Numbered from the stretch's first letter, positions 1-9,106 are shown. The stretch is 64,000 nt of DNA from Eubacterium barkeri (GCF_900107125.1 NZ_FNOU01000007.1:62001-126000); one strand, 5' to 3'. Numbers and translations: made by a program. Notes: generated from the sequence alone by a model not told the origin.

Positions 1-2
1 AT

Positions 3-461
3 GTCGTCCCGCCGGAAATTGCCGAAATCCCAGCTGCAAAGGAAGAATACCTCCGGGCCATGGAAAATGCCCAGGCTTCCTACGATATCCTGGCTGATCT
101 GCTCATTGAAAAGCACAAGGCCGGACTCCTTGCCAAGGGAATGAACGAAAAACAGGCCGCCTCTGCTGCTGAAAAAATGGGAATTGAGGATGCCCGTTAC
201 GTTCTCCCCAATGGCTGTGAAACTAAAATCGTGGTCACGATGAATGTCCGGGAGCTCCTCCATTTCTTCAATGTCCGATGCTGCAGCCGCGCCCAATGGG
301 AAATCCGGGAATGCGCCACCCAGATGCTTGCAGAATGCAAAAAAATAGCGCCCATCCTTTTCTCCCATGCCGGTCCCAATTGTGTGGAAGGCCCATGTCC
401 CGAGGGGATCATGACCTGTGGCAAAGCAGAAGAAGTCCGGGCGAAATTTAAAGCACTGTAA
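3..461 (+). CDS. thyX: FAD-dependent thymidylate synthase, C-terminal part (partial at left edge)
   Basis: The reading frame is open from the window edge, so the start lies outside; about 152 C-terminal residues are seen. ThyX makes dTMP from dUMP using methylene-THF as carbon donor and FAD/NADPH as reductant. The stretch [20 protein letters not shown] followed by [19 protein letters not shown] is the conserved C-terminal dUMP/FAD-binding region of the family. A Cys-rich tail ([12 protein letters not shown]) follows, as in clostridial members. Its use of methylene-THF fits the folate-rich region beside it. It converges on folC with a 9-bp gap and no obvious terminator. Confidence 0.93.
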   Translation, partial: VVPPEIAEIPAAKEEYLRAMENAQASYDILADLLIEKHKAGLLAKGMNEKQAASAAEKMGIEDARYVLPNGCETKIVVTMNVRELLHFFNVRCCSRAQWEIRECATQMLAECKKIAPILFSHAGPNCVEGPCPEGIMTCGKAEEVRAKFKAL

Positions 462-470
462 TCTGAATTC

Positions 471-1775
471 TCAATCTTTTTGATGCCGATAGGCCGTTCG
501 TACCTTCCCGATCATATAAAGTGATCCCACGAAGGCATTAACGGCTTTTTTTTGTGTCCAATCAATACTGGCTAAGGCGTCCTCTGGAGTATCCCACACC
601 TTTGCCTCCCTTCCATAGGCACTCTTTATAAACTCTGACATGGCTTCCCCGGGAAGGGCGCGCTCATTGTCTGGGGTCAGGGTGCCGATGGTCGTCGCCA
701 GGGGAATGAGCAAATCCAGGGACTTTTGGATATCCTTATCCGCCAGCATCCCAAAAAACAGATTGATGGGGCGATCCGGGAAATAAGCCTGAATATTCTT
801 TGCAAAACTGCCAATGCCATCGGGATTATGGGCACCATCGATTAAAATAACCGGCTCCTGGTTTAAGAACTCAAATCGCCCTGGAAACACCATACTGGAA
901 AGTCCCTCTTCAATATCTGTGGGCTGAATCTGAAACCCCTGATCCAAAAGAAGGGCAATTACCGTCAGCACCGTGGCACAATTAGCCTGTTGGTGTTCCC
1001 CCAAAAGCTTAAGGGTGAAGGTCTTCAGTCCAGGAATGCCCCTCTTCCTTTGATAGGCAAAGCGCTGGCCCCACTGACTTTGGTCCAAAGGCTTTAAATC
1101 ATCCACCGCCACATGGACCACCGGAGCCTCTACCGCCTCTGCCCTCTGGGCGATGGATTCCCAGGCTTCCGGCTTTTGGGGATAAACCACCACTGTTGAT
1201 CCCGCCTTGATGATGGCGGCTTTTTCTGCAGCGATTTTCCCAACGGTATCCCCTAAATAATCGGCATGATCAATATCAATTCCCATAATGACGGCTACCA
1301 GAGGTGCGGGGATAACATTGGTTGCATCCAGGCGACCGCCCATTCCTACCTCCATAATGCAGATATCCGCCTGTTTTTCATAAAAATACAAAATAGCCAT
1401 GGCCGTTTCAATTTCGAAGCCAGTGGGATGCTCACTCCCCCGGGCGACCAAGGTATCACAAGCCCTTCGTACCCGGCTGGCCATCTCAGATAGGGTTTGA
1501 TCGTCAATACAAGTGTCATTCAAACAAATTCGTTCATTGAAGGATTCCAACGCAGGGGAGGTATACATTCCGGTAATATAACCCGCCTTGGTCAAAATTG
1601 CAGAAAGCATATGACACACAGAGCCCTTTCCATTGGTCCCTGCCACATGGATGAATTTTAAATTATCCTGGGGATTCCCCAGTTCTTCAAGAAGTGCCGC
1701 TATTTTTTCCAGGCCCAGCTTAATTCCAAACTTTCCGTTTTCTTCAATATAGCACAGTGATTCTTCCAAATTCAT
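471..1775 (-). CDS. folC: Folylpolyglutamate synthase / dihydrofolate synthase
   Basis: FolC adds glutamates to (tetra)hydrofolates with ATP, retaining them in the cell and raising their affinity for C1 enzymes. The P-loop HVAGTNGKGSVCHML lies near residue 40, followed by the Mur-ligase-like central domain (EVGMGGRLDATN) and the C-terminal motif LIDGAHNPDG. I chose ATG 1775 (434 aa) because MNLEESL matches the family N-terminus; the frame stays open to a GTG at 1811, which would overlap the upstream stop. It is the last gene of the minus-strand one-carbon run, 19 nt after the RACo-like stop, so it is probably co-transcribed with the acetogenesis genes. Confidence 0.93.
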   Translation of the reverse strand: MNLEESLCYIEENGKFGIKLGLEKIAALLEELGNPQDNLKFIHVAGTNGKGSVCHMLSAILTKAGYITGMYTSPALESFNERICLNDTCIDDQTLSEMASRVRRACDTLVARGSEHPTGFEIETAMAILYFYEKQADICIMEVGMGGRLDATNVIPAPLVAVIMGIDIDHADYLGDTVGKIAAEKAAIIKAGSTVVVYPQKPEAWESIAQRAEAVEAPVVHVAVDDLKPLDQSQWGQRFAYQRKRGIPGLKTFTLKLLGEHQQANCATVLTVIALLLDQGFQIQPTDIEEGLSSMVFPGRFEFLNQEPVILIDGAHNPDGIGSFAKNIQAYFPDRPINLFFGMLADKDIQKSLDLLIPLATTIGTLTPDNERALPGEAMSEFIKSAYGREAKVWDTPEDALASIDWTQKKAVNAFVGSLYMIGKVRTAYRHQKD

Positions 1776-1794
1776 GCTTCGTCCATCTCTCTTT

Positions 1795-3609
1795 CTACGT
1801 CCTTCTGCCACCAGCTTCTTTAAATCGTGTGTTCTTAATGTATTCCTTGGTAAATTCAGGATCTGTTGCTAATTCGATATGGGTGGTGATTTTCGGAATA
1901 CGGGTACAACGTTGGGTTTCTTCTAAAGAAAGCAAGCAACGCTTAACACCGATTCCTGCGGCGTTTCCCACTGTACAAGCGGGCACACCCTTAAAATCCG
2001 GGAATAAACCAATCCGTTGGGCATTGTGAAAATTCACATAGCTTCCAAAGGCTCCTGCCACCACAATTTCTTCCAGTTCCTCCCCGGAAATGCCAAAGGC
2101 CTTTACCAGAAGCTCACAGCCCGTATAAATTGCAGCCTTTGCCAGCTGAACGGAGCGAATATCCCATTGGGTTAGAATAATGGGCAAGCCTCCGGCATTC
2201 TCTTTTTCTGTCATAAATGTAAAATACCGCCCCTCCCCTTCCACATACCCAAATCGGTGGGACCAGGGGGTATTCTCGGTCTCTTCCTTTGGAATGAATT
2301 GACCACGCGTGTTGATCAAACCTTCCTCCAACAGAAATGCCACAGCATCCACAATCCCTGAACCACAAAACCCCAGGGCCTGTCCACCGCCAATAATTTT
2401 ACAAAGAATCTGCCCATCCTCCAAGCTAATACCCTCAATGGCACCGGTTGATCCCCGCATGCCCATGGTGATACCTGCCCCTTCCAGTGCCGGTCCACAG
2501 GCAGTGGATGCCACCAGATAGCGTCCCTGGCTCCCCAGGGCAATTTCACCATTGGTTCCTAAATCAATGATCAGCCGGACCTTATCATCCTGGGGTAAAC
2601 TGAGGAGTGCTGCCGTGGTATCCGCTCCAACATACCCCCCCAGAAGCGGCAAAAACAAGACCTCTCCCAGGGTATTCATCCCGATGGATAAATCGCCTCC
2701 CCGGGCTCGGACCATTTCCCCAAAGATTCCCACAAAGGGAGACCGCCCTAAACGCGTAGGGTTAAGTCCCCAGAAAAAATGGCTCATACAGCTATTGCCG
2801 CAAAATACAGCCTTGTAAATGCAGCTACTGTCAATCCCCGCATTCTGACAAAGCTCAGCCACCAGCTGGGATACTGTATTGAAAATCTCTTGTTTCAGCC
2901 GTTGTCGATTCTCAGGACATTCCCCGGCAAATCGAATCCGGGAAATCACATCTGCACCGCAAAAAATCTGATTATTAATTCCAGAAGCCGTCCCCAAGGC
3001 CGTGCCATCCTCCAGATCGTAGAGATATCCTACCACTGTTGTTGTCCCTAAATCAAAGGCAATGCCGTAGGCATGGGGACTTTTTTCACCGATCACGGGG
3101 ATTAAATCCAGAATACGCTGTCCCTGGATAACAACTGCAATCTCCGGTACTTCCTCCATGTTCATCAGTTCCCCAAAGGCGATCATCACAGCGGTGTCAG
3201 CAAATTCCAGTTCCGGGAGGGCCAATACCTGGCGCATCTCATCGAAATCAAAGATATATTCCCCGGAAGATATCTGATTTTTTTTTAAGACCCGGATTAA
3301 GATATCCGGCTGAAAATGAACCCTGTCCCCACATCCTGATTCTAAGATTTGTGTTTGAATTCGCTTGGCAGATAAGAAAACAGCCGTGTCCGTCTCGATT
3401 TGGTACCGGCAGCCCTGGACCATTTTCCTTATCCCCTTTTCCTCTATGATCACATCGCATTTTCCACAGGTTCCGGTTCCGCCACAAATGACATTAAGGG
3501 GATGCCCCACAGAAGCACAGACCGCTGCGAGGGTTTCCCCCTTATTCGCCTTAATTTCCGGTATACCCAACGTTGGAAAAGAAATGGTTAATTGCCTCTC
3601 CACGTGCAT
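1795..3609 (-). CDS. RACo-type ASKHA ATPase with N-terminal [2Fe-2S] domain (corrinoid protein activator)
   Basis: 604 aa. The N-terminal ferredoxin-like domain has cysteines C42, C48, C51 and C67 (CGGTGTCGKC, then QGC). The C-terminal ASKHA ATPase domain shows the phosphate motifs DLGTTT (186-191) and DLGTNGE (349-355) and the late VVAGAFGSY motif. Family knowledge: such proteins use ATP to drive reduction of inactive Co(II) corrinoid to Co(I), either for the CO-dehydrogenase/ACS corrinoid protein or for methyltransferase corrinoid proteins. Its place in a methyl-branch operon fits activation of the methyl-accepting corrinoid protein (inference). ATG 3609 follows GGGAGGG almost without spacer; an upstream TTG (3648) would overlap the preceding gene. 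A degenerate paralogue lies at 13441-14670. Confidence 0.9.
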   Translation of the reverse strand: MHVERQLTISFPTLGIPEIKANKGETLAAVCASVGHPLNVICGGTGTCGKCDVIIEEKGIRKMVQGCRYQIETDTAVFLSAKRIQTQILESGCGDRVHFQPDILIRVLKKNQISSGEYIFDFDEMRQVLALPELEFADTAVMIAFGELMNMEEVPEIAVVIQGQRILDLIPVIGEKSPHAYGIAFDLGTTTVVGYLYDLEDGTALGTASGINNQIFCGADVISRIRFAGECPENRQRLKQEIFNTVSQLVAELCQNAGIDSSCIYKAVFCGNSCMSHFFWGLNPTRLGRSPFVGIFGEMVRARGGDLSIGMNTLGEVLFLPLLGGYVGADTTAALLSLPQDDKVRLIIDLGTNGEIALGSQGRYLVASTACGPALEGAGITMGMRGSTGAIEGISLEDGQILCKIIGGGQALGFCGSGIVDAVAFLLEEGLINTRGQFIPKEETENTPWSHRFGYVEGEGRYFTFMTEKENAGGLPIILTQWDIRSVQLAKAAIYTGCELLVKAFGISGEELEEIVVAGAFGSYVNFHNAQRIGLFPDFKGVPACTVGNAAGIGVKRCLLSLEETQRCTRIPKITTHIELATDPEFTKEYIKNTRFKEAGGRRT

Positions 3610-3617
3610 CCCTCCCG

Positions 3618-4481
3618 TCAAATTTGATGCCACCTTGCCAATTCCCAACTATTTTCCATCAGGACTTCCTGGGGAATGCCTAAATCCATCAAGTACTTCC
3701 ATTCATCCAAGGTGCCCTGTCCATGGGGAACGTAAGCCGCCCCTGCATCACTTCCCACGGCAATGGAGACCCCCAGCGCCCAGGCTTTTTTCACCGCTAT
3801 TTGATGGCCCTCAAAATAGTACCGCGCCGTTTTTGCCAGGGTGTTTTCCTCTGCCTTTGCAAAATTCCCAAAGGGTGACAGGGTCGGTACCCAGACACAA
3901 CCGGTTTCCAAAAGGGCGGTAATGCAGTCATCATCAATAGCATAGCCATGCTCGATACTATCTGCGCCAGCCTCTAAAGCTTCCATGATATACTGCGCAT
4001 CGTTGACGTGAACCATGGTTTTATAACCAGCATCATGGGATTTTTTAATGATATCTCCCAGCTCTCTGGACGTAAAGGATGCTCCACCAACCAGCCCGGG
4101 GGATTTCAGCCCCATAATACCGGTTTGGATAATTTTAATAAAATCCGGCTTACGACGAAAAAGGGCATCCAACCCTGTTGTGATGGATGCCCCTTCGGCC
4201 AATGCTGGTCCTAAAAAATCGCCATAACACCCCGCTTTTCGGACTGCAAAGATTGGTGTCGTAAAGGTGATACCGGCATCTTCTGCCATAGCTTTAAAGA
4301 AAGAACCCGCACCGTACCGATCGCCGCCGTCGCGCAATGCTTTTATTTTTAATTCCCCATAGCGTTCAATGGTCTTTAAAAATAAATGGCGGCGCATCGT
4401 CGTATCGCTTGCCGTCCATCCCCGGGGCGCATGGTGCCCCGAGGCGATGTGGACATGGCAATCGACAAATTCCTGCATCAT
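3618..4481 (-). CDS. Amidohydrolase-family metal-dependent hydrolase
   Basis: 287 aa, TIM-barrel amidohydrolase. The metal-binding HxH (CHVH, residues 9 and 11) sits at the start, with later metal-site candidates MVHVND and SIEHGY and the Asp motif VGSDAGAAY near the C-terminus. The protein is shorter than most members, which often exceed 380 aa, and begins directly at the HxH strand, so the usual N-terminal beta-sandwich is missing. Substrate unknown. It lies 3 nt after gcvH and 8 nt before the RACo-like gene, so it belongs to the one-carbon operon by position; action on a formyl or cyclic C1 or folate breakdown compound is possible but unproven. Confidence 0.8.
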   Translation of the reverse strand: MMQEFVDCHVHIASGHHAPRGWTASDTTMRRHLFLKTIERYGELKIKALRDGGDRYGAGSFFKAMAEDAGITFTTPIFAVRKAGCYGDFLGPALAEGASITTGLDALFRRKPDFIKIIQTGIMGLKSPGLVGGASFTSRELGDIIKKSHDAGYKTMVHVNDAQYIMEALEAGADSIEHGYAIDDDCITALLETGCVWVPTLSPFGNFAKAEENTLAKTARYYFEGHQIAVKKAWALGVSIAVGSDAGAAYVPHGQGTLDEWKYLMDLGIPQEVLMENSWELARWHQI

Positions 4482-4484
4482 TTT

Positions 4485-4865
4485 TTACTCAGCAATCGCT
4501 GCTTCATAAGCAGCGGCATCGCCCAAATCATCAAATACAGACGGATCCTCTACCTTTGCTTTTACAATCCAGGCAGCATAAGCATCTTCATTGATTTTTT
4601 CCGGCTCGTCATCCAATTCTTCATTGGATTCAATAATGGTAATGCCAAAGGGAATTTCGATGGCCGTTGCCTTTTTCCCGGATTCCACTTCTGTGAATTC
4701 TTCACCTTCAGCGAATTCGTCATCACTTTCAGGCAGATCAACGAAGAGGATATCACCCAGCTGATCCTGGGCAAAATCGGTGATGCCGATAGCAACCGTA
4801 TCACCGTCAATATCAAACCATAGGTGCTGTTCAACGTCATATTTTAAATTTGCAGGTATGTTCAT
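4485..4865 (-). CDS. gcvH: Glycine cleavage system H-type lipoyl carrier protein
   Basis: 126 aa, the normal GcvH length. The lipoylation motif is ESGKKA, with K64 as predicted lipoyl lysine; family ends are recognisable (KYDVEQHLWF, GITDFAQDQLGDILFVDLP, NEDAYAAWIVKAKV). The region after the lysine (ATAIEIPFG) departs from the usual AVSDLYAPVSG-like text. GcvH carries the aminomethyl group and shuttles between P, T and L proteins. No gcvP or gcvT lies in the window, only lpdA upstream, a pairing known in other acetogen Wood-Ljungdahl clusters where its job is unsettled. SD AAGGAG lies about 9 nt before the ATG. Confidence 0.9.
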   Translation of the reverse strand: MNIPANLKYDVEQHLWFDIDGDTVAIGITDFAQDQLGDILFVDLPESDDEFAEGEEFTEVESGKKATAIEIPFGITIIESNEELDDEPEKINEDAYAAWIVKAKVEDPSVFDDLGDAAAYEAAIAE

Positions 4866-4892
4866 ATTTTATCGCTCCTTAATAATGATTGT

Positions 4893-5201
4893 AATGACCA
4901 CAATTCCACCCCATTTCTTCATCCCTTTTAGGATGAAATGGGCTGGAATTGCGAACCATCGGGTATCGCAGGCATTCGTTTACGCTCATATAGTGCCTGC
5001 TGTGCTTTTGCTTTGACGCTACGCGTCTTTGCAAAAGCAACCGCTTCACAATGATCACAATTCCACCCCATTTCTTCATCCCTTTTAGGATGAAATGGGG
5101 CAGAATTGCGAACCATCGGGTATCGCAGGCATTCGCTTACGCTCATATAGTGCCTGCTATGCTTTTGCTTTGACGCTACGCGTCTTTGCAAAAGCAACCG
5201 C
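4893..5201. repeat. Tandem pair of 152-bp hairpin-rich repeat units (period 157 bp)
   Basis: Copies at 4893-5044 and 5050-5201 differ at 6 positions (about 96% identical). Each contains two dyads: a long imperfect hairpin built on CAATTCC..CCCATTTC..CATCC and its complement, and a second with arms GCTTTTGC and GCAAAAGC around TTTGACGCTACGCGTC. They fill nearly all of the lpdA-gcvH gap inside an otherwise tight operon. The minus-strand frame through them is open and would read ERKRMPAIPDGSQF, but no credible gene is seen. Likely a dispersed intergenic repeat or MITE-like element that has duplicated, or an RNA stability/processing element. Confidence 0.9.
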
Positions 5202-5206
5202 GATGG

Positions 5207-6574
5207 CTACTTATGCACTGATTTTCCGTGGACGTCGTGGAGGGCCTCCATGAGGGCTTCGGACAGGGAGGGATGGGGATGGATGACATCGCCCACCTGG
5301 GCGGCAGTTAACCGGCAATGGACAGCCAGGCTCAGCTCCGCCAACAGATCTGTAGCATGTGGGCCGACCACTGCGGCTCCGATAATCACGTCATCATCAT
5401 TGGTGATGATTTTGACAAAGCCCTGGATTTTTCCAATGGCCTGGGCTTTCCCCAACATGCGAAAATCAAAAGTCCCGATGTGAGTTGAGATCCCCTTGTC
5501 GGCACATTCCGCTTCTGTCAAGCCTACACTGGCAACCTCAGGATCGGTATATACACAGCCGGGAACGGCACGATAATCCACTGTTTTATCGGCACCACAG
5601 GCATTTTCAGCGGCTACGATCCCTTCCTTTGAAGCAACATGGGCCAGTTGTGCTGTGGCAAGAATATCCCCTATGGCATAGATGCCGGGGACCGAGGTTT
5701 CCATTTTATCGTTGACCACGATCCGGCCCCGTTCGTCCATTTCTACCCCAGCGGCAGCGACGTTTAAGGCATCGGTGTAGGAGCGGCGGCCAATGGAGAC
5801 CAGCATTTTTTCAGCTTCAAATACCTTGCCGTTGGCCAGAGTTGCCTTGACACCAGCATCGCTTACCTCGACCTCTTGGACGCCAACACCAGTGACCATC
5901 TTGACCTTTTCTTTTTTCAACTGACGGGCCAGCTGCTTGGAAACATCCTTGTCCATATTGGGCAGGATCTGGGATAAGGCTTCCACAATGGTAACCTCCA
6001 CCCCAAGACGACGGAGGAACTGGCCTATTTCACAGCCGATAACCCCGCCACCAACGATGATAATGGATGCTGGAAGCGCCTCCAAATCCAGTATTTCATC
6101 GGAGGTAATGACCGTCTTACCATCGTATTTAAACATACCGGGACACACCGGTGCCGAACCCGTGGCTAAAATAATTTTATCCGTTTCAATTTCCTGGGTG
6201 CCTTCTGCGCCTTCTACCACGACAGTGTGGGCATCCTTTAGGGTTGCAACCCCATGAATCAGGGTCACTTTATTTTGTTTAAAGAGGGCTTCAATGCCTT
6301 TGATCAGCCCATCTTTAACCTTATTTTTCCGGGCTAGAATCTGGCTGTAATCCACCGAATATTCCCCAGTAGTAATCCCAAATTCTCCGGCATTTTCCAC
6401 TGCATCGAGAACATCAGTCGCTGCTAAAAAAGCTTTTGTCGGGATACATCCCCGATTCAAGCACGTTCCGCCGACCTGATCCTTTTCAACAACCGTCACC
6501 TCAGCGCCACATTTAGCTGCCATAATAGCTGCTTCGTAGCCTCCGGGACCGGCCCCAATGACTGTTACTTTCAT
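5207..6574 (-). CDS. lpdA: Dihydrolipoyl dehydrogenase
   Basis: 455 aa, standard family length. N-terminal FAD Rossmann motif GAGPGGYEAA; redox-active disulfide GGTCLNRGCIPTK (C38, C43); NAD-binding IIVGGGVIGCEIG; C-terminal catalytic His-Glu in HPHPSLSEALMEA. It oxidises dihydrolipoyl carriers with NAD+, and the partner here is probably the neighbouring GcvH. It begins directly after the metF stop. No pyruvate or oxoglutarate dehydrogenase subunits are nearby, so a role tied to C1/glycine chemistry or to methylene-THF reduction is more likely (inference). Confidence 0.95.
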   Translation of the reverse strand: MKVTVIGAGPGGYEAAIMAAKCGAEVTVVEKDQVGGTCLNRGCIPTKAFLAATDVLDAVENAGEFGITTGEYSVDYSQILARKNKVKDGLIKGIEALFKQNKVTLIHGVATLKDAHTVVVEGAEGTQEIETDKIILATGSAPVCPGMFKYDGKTVITSDEILDLEALPASIIIVGGGVIGCEIGQFLRRLGVEVTIVEALSQILPNMDKDVSKQLARQLKKEKVKMVTGVGVQEVEVSDAGVKATLANGKVFEAEKMLVSIGRRSYTDALNVAAAGVEMDERGRIVVNDKMETSVPGIYAIGDILATAQLAHVASKEGIVAAENACGADKTVDYRAVPGCVYTDPEVASVGLTEAECADKGISTHIGTFDFRMLGKAQAIGKIQGFVKIITNDDDVIIGAAVVGPHATDLLAELSLAVHCRLTAAQVGDVIHPHPSLSEALMEALHDVHGKSVHK

Positions 6575-7453
6575 TTACAGCCCTGCCTTATCCATAATCT
6601 TTACAACATTTTCTTCTGCACCAATGGCCATAATATGAGCCCCATCGCAAAGACCTTCTTCTTTGAGCTGGGCAATGAATTCACCCGCAATGGTGATGCC
6701 TTCAGCTACCTTGTCTTCTGCGCCGGTCAGACGTTCGATGAGAGCATCAGGAACGGCAATACCCGGGACGCAGCGGTTCATGAATTTTGCCATACCTGCA
6801 GATTTGAGGGGAATGATCCCGGCGAGAATCTTACAATCCATATCCTTGGTTTCTTCTTTAAAGGTCCGCATGACGTCAATATCAAATACACCCTGGGTTT
6901 GGAAGAATTTTGCGCCCGCTTTAATCTTCTTACGCATTTTAATGAGCTGAACTTCAACGGGATCATAAACCGGGGTGACACAGGCACCCAGATAGAAATC
7001 CGGTGCTCCAGCCAGCTCATTACCAGCAAGATCCTGTCCACTCATCAGAATTTCCGCAGTCTGAAGGATGGATACCGAGTCCAGTTCAAAGACAGGCATG
7101 GCTTCAGGATTATCCCCGGTGGTGGTGTGGTCCCCAGTGAGGGCCAGGAGGTTTTTAATGCCAAAATGTCCGGCGGAGAGCATTTCACCCTGAATGGCAA
7201 TGCGGTTGCGGTCACGGCCGGTCATCTGTAATACAGGTTCTAAGCCCTTTTGTGCCAGCTCTACACACATAGCCAGTGAGGAGGCCTTGACAGCGGCAGA
7301 TTGGAAATCTGTGACGTTCACAGCAGCAACCCGGCCAATCATAGAATCGGCAATATCCAGAATATGGCTAAAATCGGTCCCCTTTGGTGGGGCCATTTCG
7401 GCAGTAATGGCGAATTCGCCAGCTTCAAGGGTACGTTGTAATAATGAGCTCAT
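6575..7453 (-). CDS. metF: Methylenetetrahydrofolate reductase, large (MetF) subunit
   Basis: 292 aa. Flavoprotein TIM barrel with family text ITAEMAPPKGTD, PVLQMTGRDRNR, LLALTGDHTTTGDNP and a C-terminal DALIERLTGAEDKVAEG. It reduces methylene-THF to methyl-THF, the last folate-bound step of the methyl branch. ATG 7453 has an AGGTG Shine-Dalgarno 7 nt upstream and lies 1 nt after the metV stop; the open frame also offers a GTG at 7462. It is expected to form a complex with MetV. The third subunit known from Acetobacterium woodii (RnfC2) is not encoded here. Confidence 0.95.
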   Translation of the reverse strand: MSSLLQRTLEAGEFAITAEMAPPKGTDFSHILDIADSMIGRVAAVNVTDFQSAAVKASSLAMCVELAQKGLEPVLQMTGRDRNRIAIQGEMLSAGHFGIKNLLALTGDHTTTGDNPEAMPVFELDSVSILQTAEILMSGQDLAGNELAGAPDFYLGACVTPVYDPVEVQLIKMRKKIKAGAKFFQTQGVFDIDVMRTFKEETKDMDCKILAGIIPLKSAGMAKFMNRCVPGIAVPDALIERLTGAEDKVAEGITIAGEFIAQLKEEGLCDGAHIMAIGAEENVVKIMDKAGL

Positions 7454-7454
7454 C

Positions 7455-8129
7455 TTATTCACCTGCCTTTTCTGCTGCAGCCTGTTCTTTCAGGTTAATG
7501 GTCCGGGGATATGCTTTGGCTTTATAACCGCGGATGGGATCAATTTCTTCCATTAATTCGAGCTTCCCTTGATCCTTCATCTTTTTGTAAATTTCAATCC
7601 ATGCACAATCATTTTCAGGGATCACTTCGCATTTACCGTCTCTTGCGCCCCCGCAGGCTCCGTTAAGCAGGGATTTCCCACAGCGGGTAATGGGGCAGAT
7701 CGCTGCCGTCCGTCCGAGGACGCATTCCCCACAGGTCTTGCACATTTCTTCGAAAATGCCATTTCGCACCGTTTCTCCGACAAACATTGTGTCATTGGCA
7801 GGATAGGTTTCCATCTTGGATACCTTAGCCACAGTCTGAACGCCGTCTCCACAGGCCATACATAAAATAGCATCAGCCTCTGCCATTTCTTCTTTAATGG
7901 CTTTCAGCTCTTTTTTGTTTAAAAGAACGTTACAGGAGGTGGTCAGCACCGTGGTCGCCAGGACTTCCTTTCCTTCTGCTTCCAAGGCAGCCTTCATGGC
8001 TTCCAGTTCTTCTTCCCCGCCGGTATGGCAGACCGTCGCACATTCGGAACAGCCGGTAAGAACAACTTTCTTGGCATCCTTCAGGTAATCTAAAACCTCT
8101 TCATAAGGCTTCTTTTGTGAAATAATCAT
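7455..8129 (-). CDS. metV: MetV-type methylenetetrahydrofolate reductase C-terminal domain protein
   Basis: 224 aa, Cys-rich: GCSECATVCHTGG near residue 26, later CMACGDG, CKTCGECVLGRTAAICPITRC and NGACGGARDGKCEV. Family knowledge: MetV binds Fe-S and/or zinc and partners MetF in acetogens. It is preceded by GAGAGGG and lies 21 nt downstream of folD, leaving no room for the rnfC2 gene that separates folD and metV in A. woodii. The C-terminus (RGYKAKAYPRTIN) matches the MetV ending. Confidence 0.93.
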   Translation of the reverse strand: MIISQKKPYEEVLDYLKDAKKVVLTGCSECATVCHTGGEEELEAMKAALEAEGKEVLATTVLTTSCNVLLNKKELKAIKEEMAEADAILCMACGDGVQTVAKVSKMETYPANDTMFVGETVRNGIFEEMCKTCGECVLGRTAAICPITRCGKSLLNGACGGARDGKCEVIPENDCAWIEIYKKMKDQGKLELMEEIDPIRGYKAKAYPRTINLKEQAAAEKAGE

Positions 8130-8150
8130 TTTTTTATCCCTCTCACTCGT

Positions 8151-9050
8151 TTATGCGTTTTGCTGTTTACAGGCTTTGATAACATGCTGGGCTAAAAGCG
8201 CTGTGGTAATCGGGCCAGTTCCACCACCGCAGCCAGGGGTAGCCGAGGTAATCTGAGCCACTTTTTCCAGGCAATCCACATGGGCATCACCTGCACGCAC
8301 CTTTTTCCCGTCTTCATTCAAGACGAATTCACCCTTGTCGTCCTTCATCTGGGACATGGCAACATCAATGAGAATACAATCTTCAGAAAGCATATCCGGT
8401 TTAACCAAGCCGTAAATTCCAGCAGCTGTTACGACGATATCAGCCTTCTTTGTATAGGATGGGGTATCCTTAGTGAAAACGTGGCACATGGTCACTGTGG
8501 CAAATTCATTGGTGAGCATGATGGCCAGGGGTTTCCCTAGAACATTCGAGTTATTGATAATGACCACATCCTTGCCCTTAACTGGGATATCATAATGGGC
8601 TAAAAGCTCCATAACCCCCTCTGCGGTACAGGGGAAGAATCCGGCGTCATCAGCAATCATTAGCTTCCCTAGGTTAGTCGGATTCAGAGCATCCGGATCT
8701 TTCTCAGGGCTTAAGATATATTTGATTTCTTCTTCATCCAGCTGTTCTGGTAAAGGTTTGAAAATAAGGATTGAGTGGATATCGGCATCGTCATTTAAGG
8801 TTTTGAGCTTAGCGACGAAATCGGCATGGGATACAGTTTCCGGAAATTCGACGGATTCAACTTCAATATTAGACTTTGCCATCCGCTTGATAATGCTCTT
8901 TTCATAGGAAATCGATCCTGGATCCGCCCCAACACGCATGATAGCGAGCTTTGGCTGAATTCCCTTGGCAATCAGTGCATTGGCATCTTCCAATACTTTG
9001 GCTAACATTGATTCGCTGACTTCTTTACCGCTTAATAATTGTGCTGACAT
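8151..9050 (-). CDS. folD: Bifunctional methylene-THF dehydrogenase / methenyl-THF cyclohydrolase
   Basis: 299 aa from ATG 9050 (MSAQLLSGKEVS), preceded by a GAGAG-type Shine-Dalgarno; the longer frame to 9104 has no family support. Motifs: YEKSIIKR with the catalytic Tyr-x-x-x-Lys, the VIINNSNVLGKPLAIML nucleotide loop, and the end TPGCGGGTGPITTALL (normal family text TPGGVGPMT, so this loop carries extra glycines and a Cys). It interconverts methylene-, methenyl- and formyl-THF with NAD(P). Third C1 enzyme of the operon. Confidence 0.95.
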   Translation of the reverse strand: MSAQLLSGKEVSESMLAKVLEDANALIAKGIQPKLAIMRVGADPGSISYEKSIIKRMAKSNIEVESVEFPETVSHADFVAKLKTLNDDADIHSILIFKPLPEQLDEEEIKYILSPEKDPDALNPTNLGKLMIADDAGFFPCTAEGVMELLAHYDIPVKGKDVVIINNSNVLGKPLAIMLTNEFATVTMCHVFTKDTPSYTKKADIVVTAAGIYGLVKPDMLSEDCILIDVAMSQMKDDKGEFVLNEDGKKVRAGDAHVDCLEKVAQITSATPGCGGGTGPITTALLAQHVIKACKQQNA

Positions 9051-9106
9051 TTTGTTCTCTCTTTCATCTTTTTCCAACTTATAGGTCCTCAAATACTGGA
9101 GCACCC

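Noticed and set aside
4879..5197. Two overlapping minus-strand open frames (66 and 89 codons) through the repeat pair
   Set aside because: Their text repeats because the DNA repeats; there is no proper SD and the hairpins explain the sequence better than coding.
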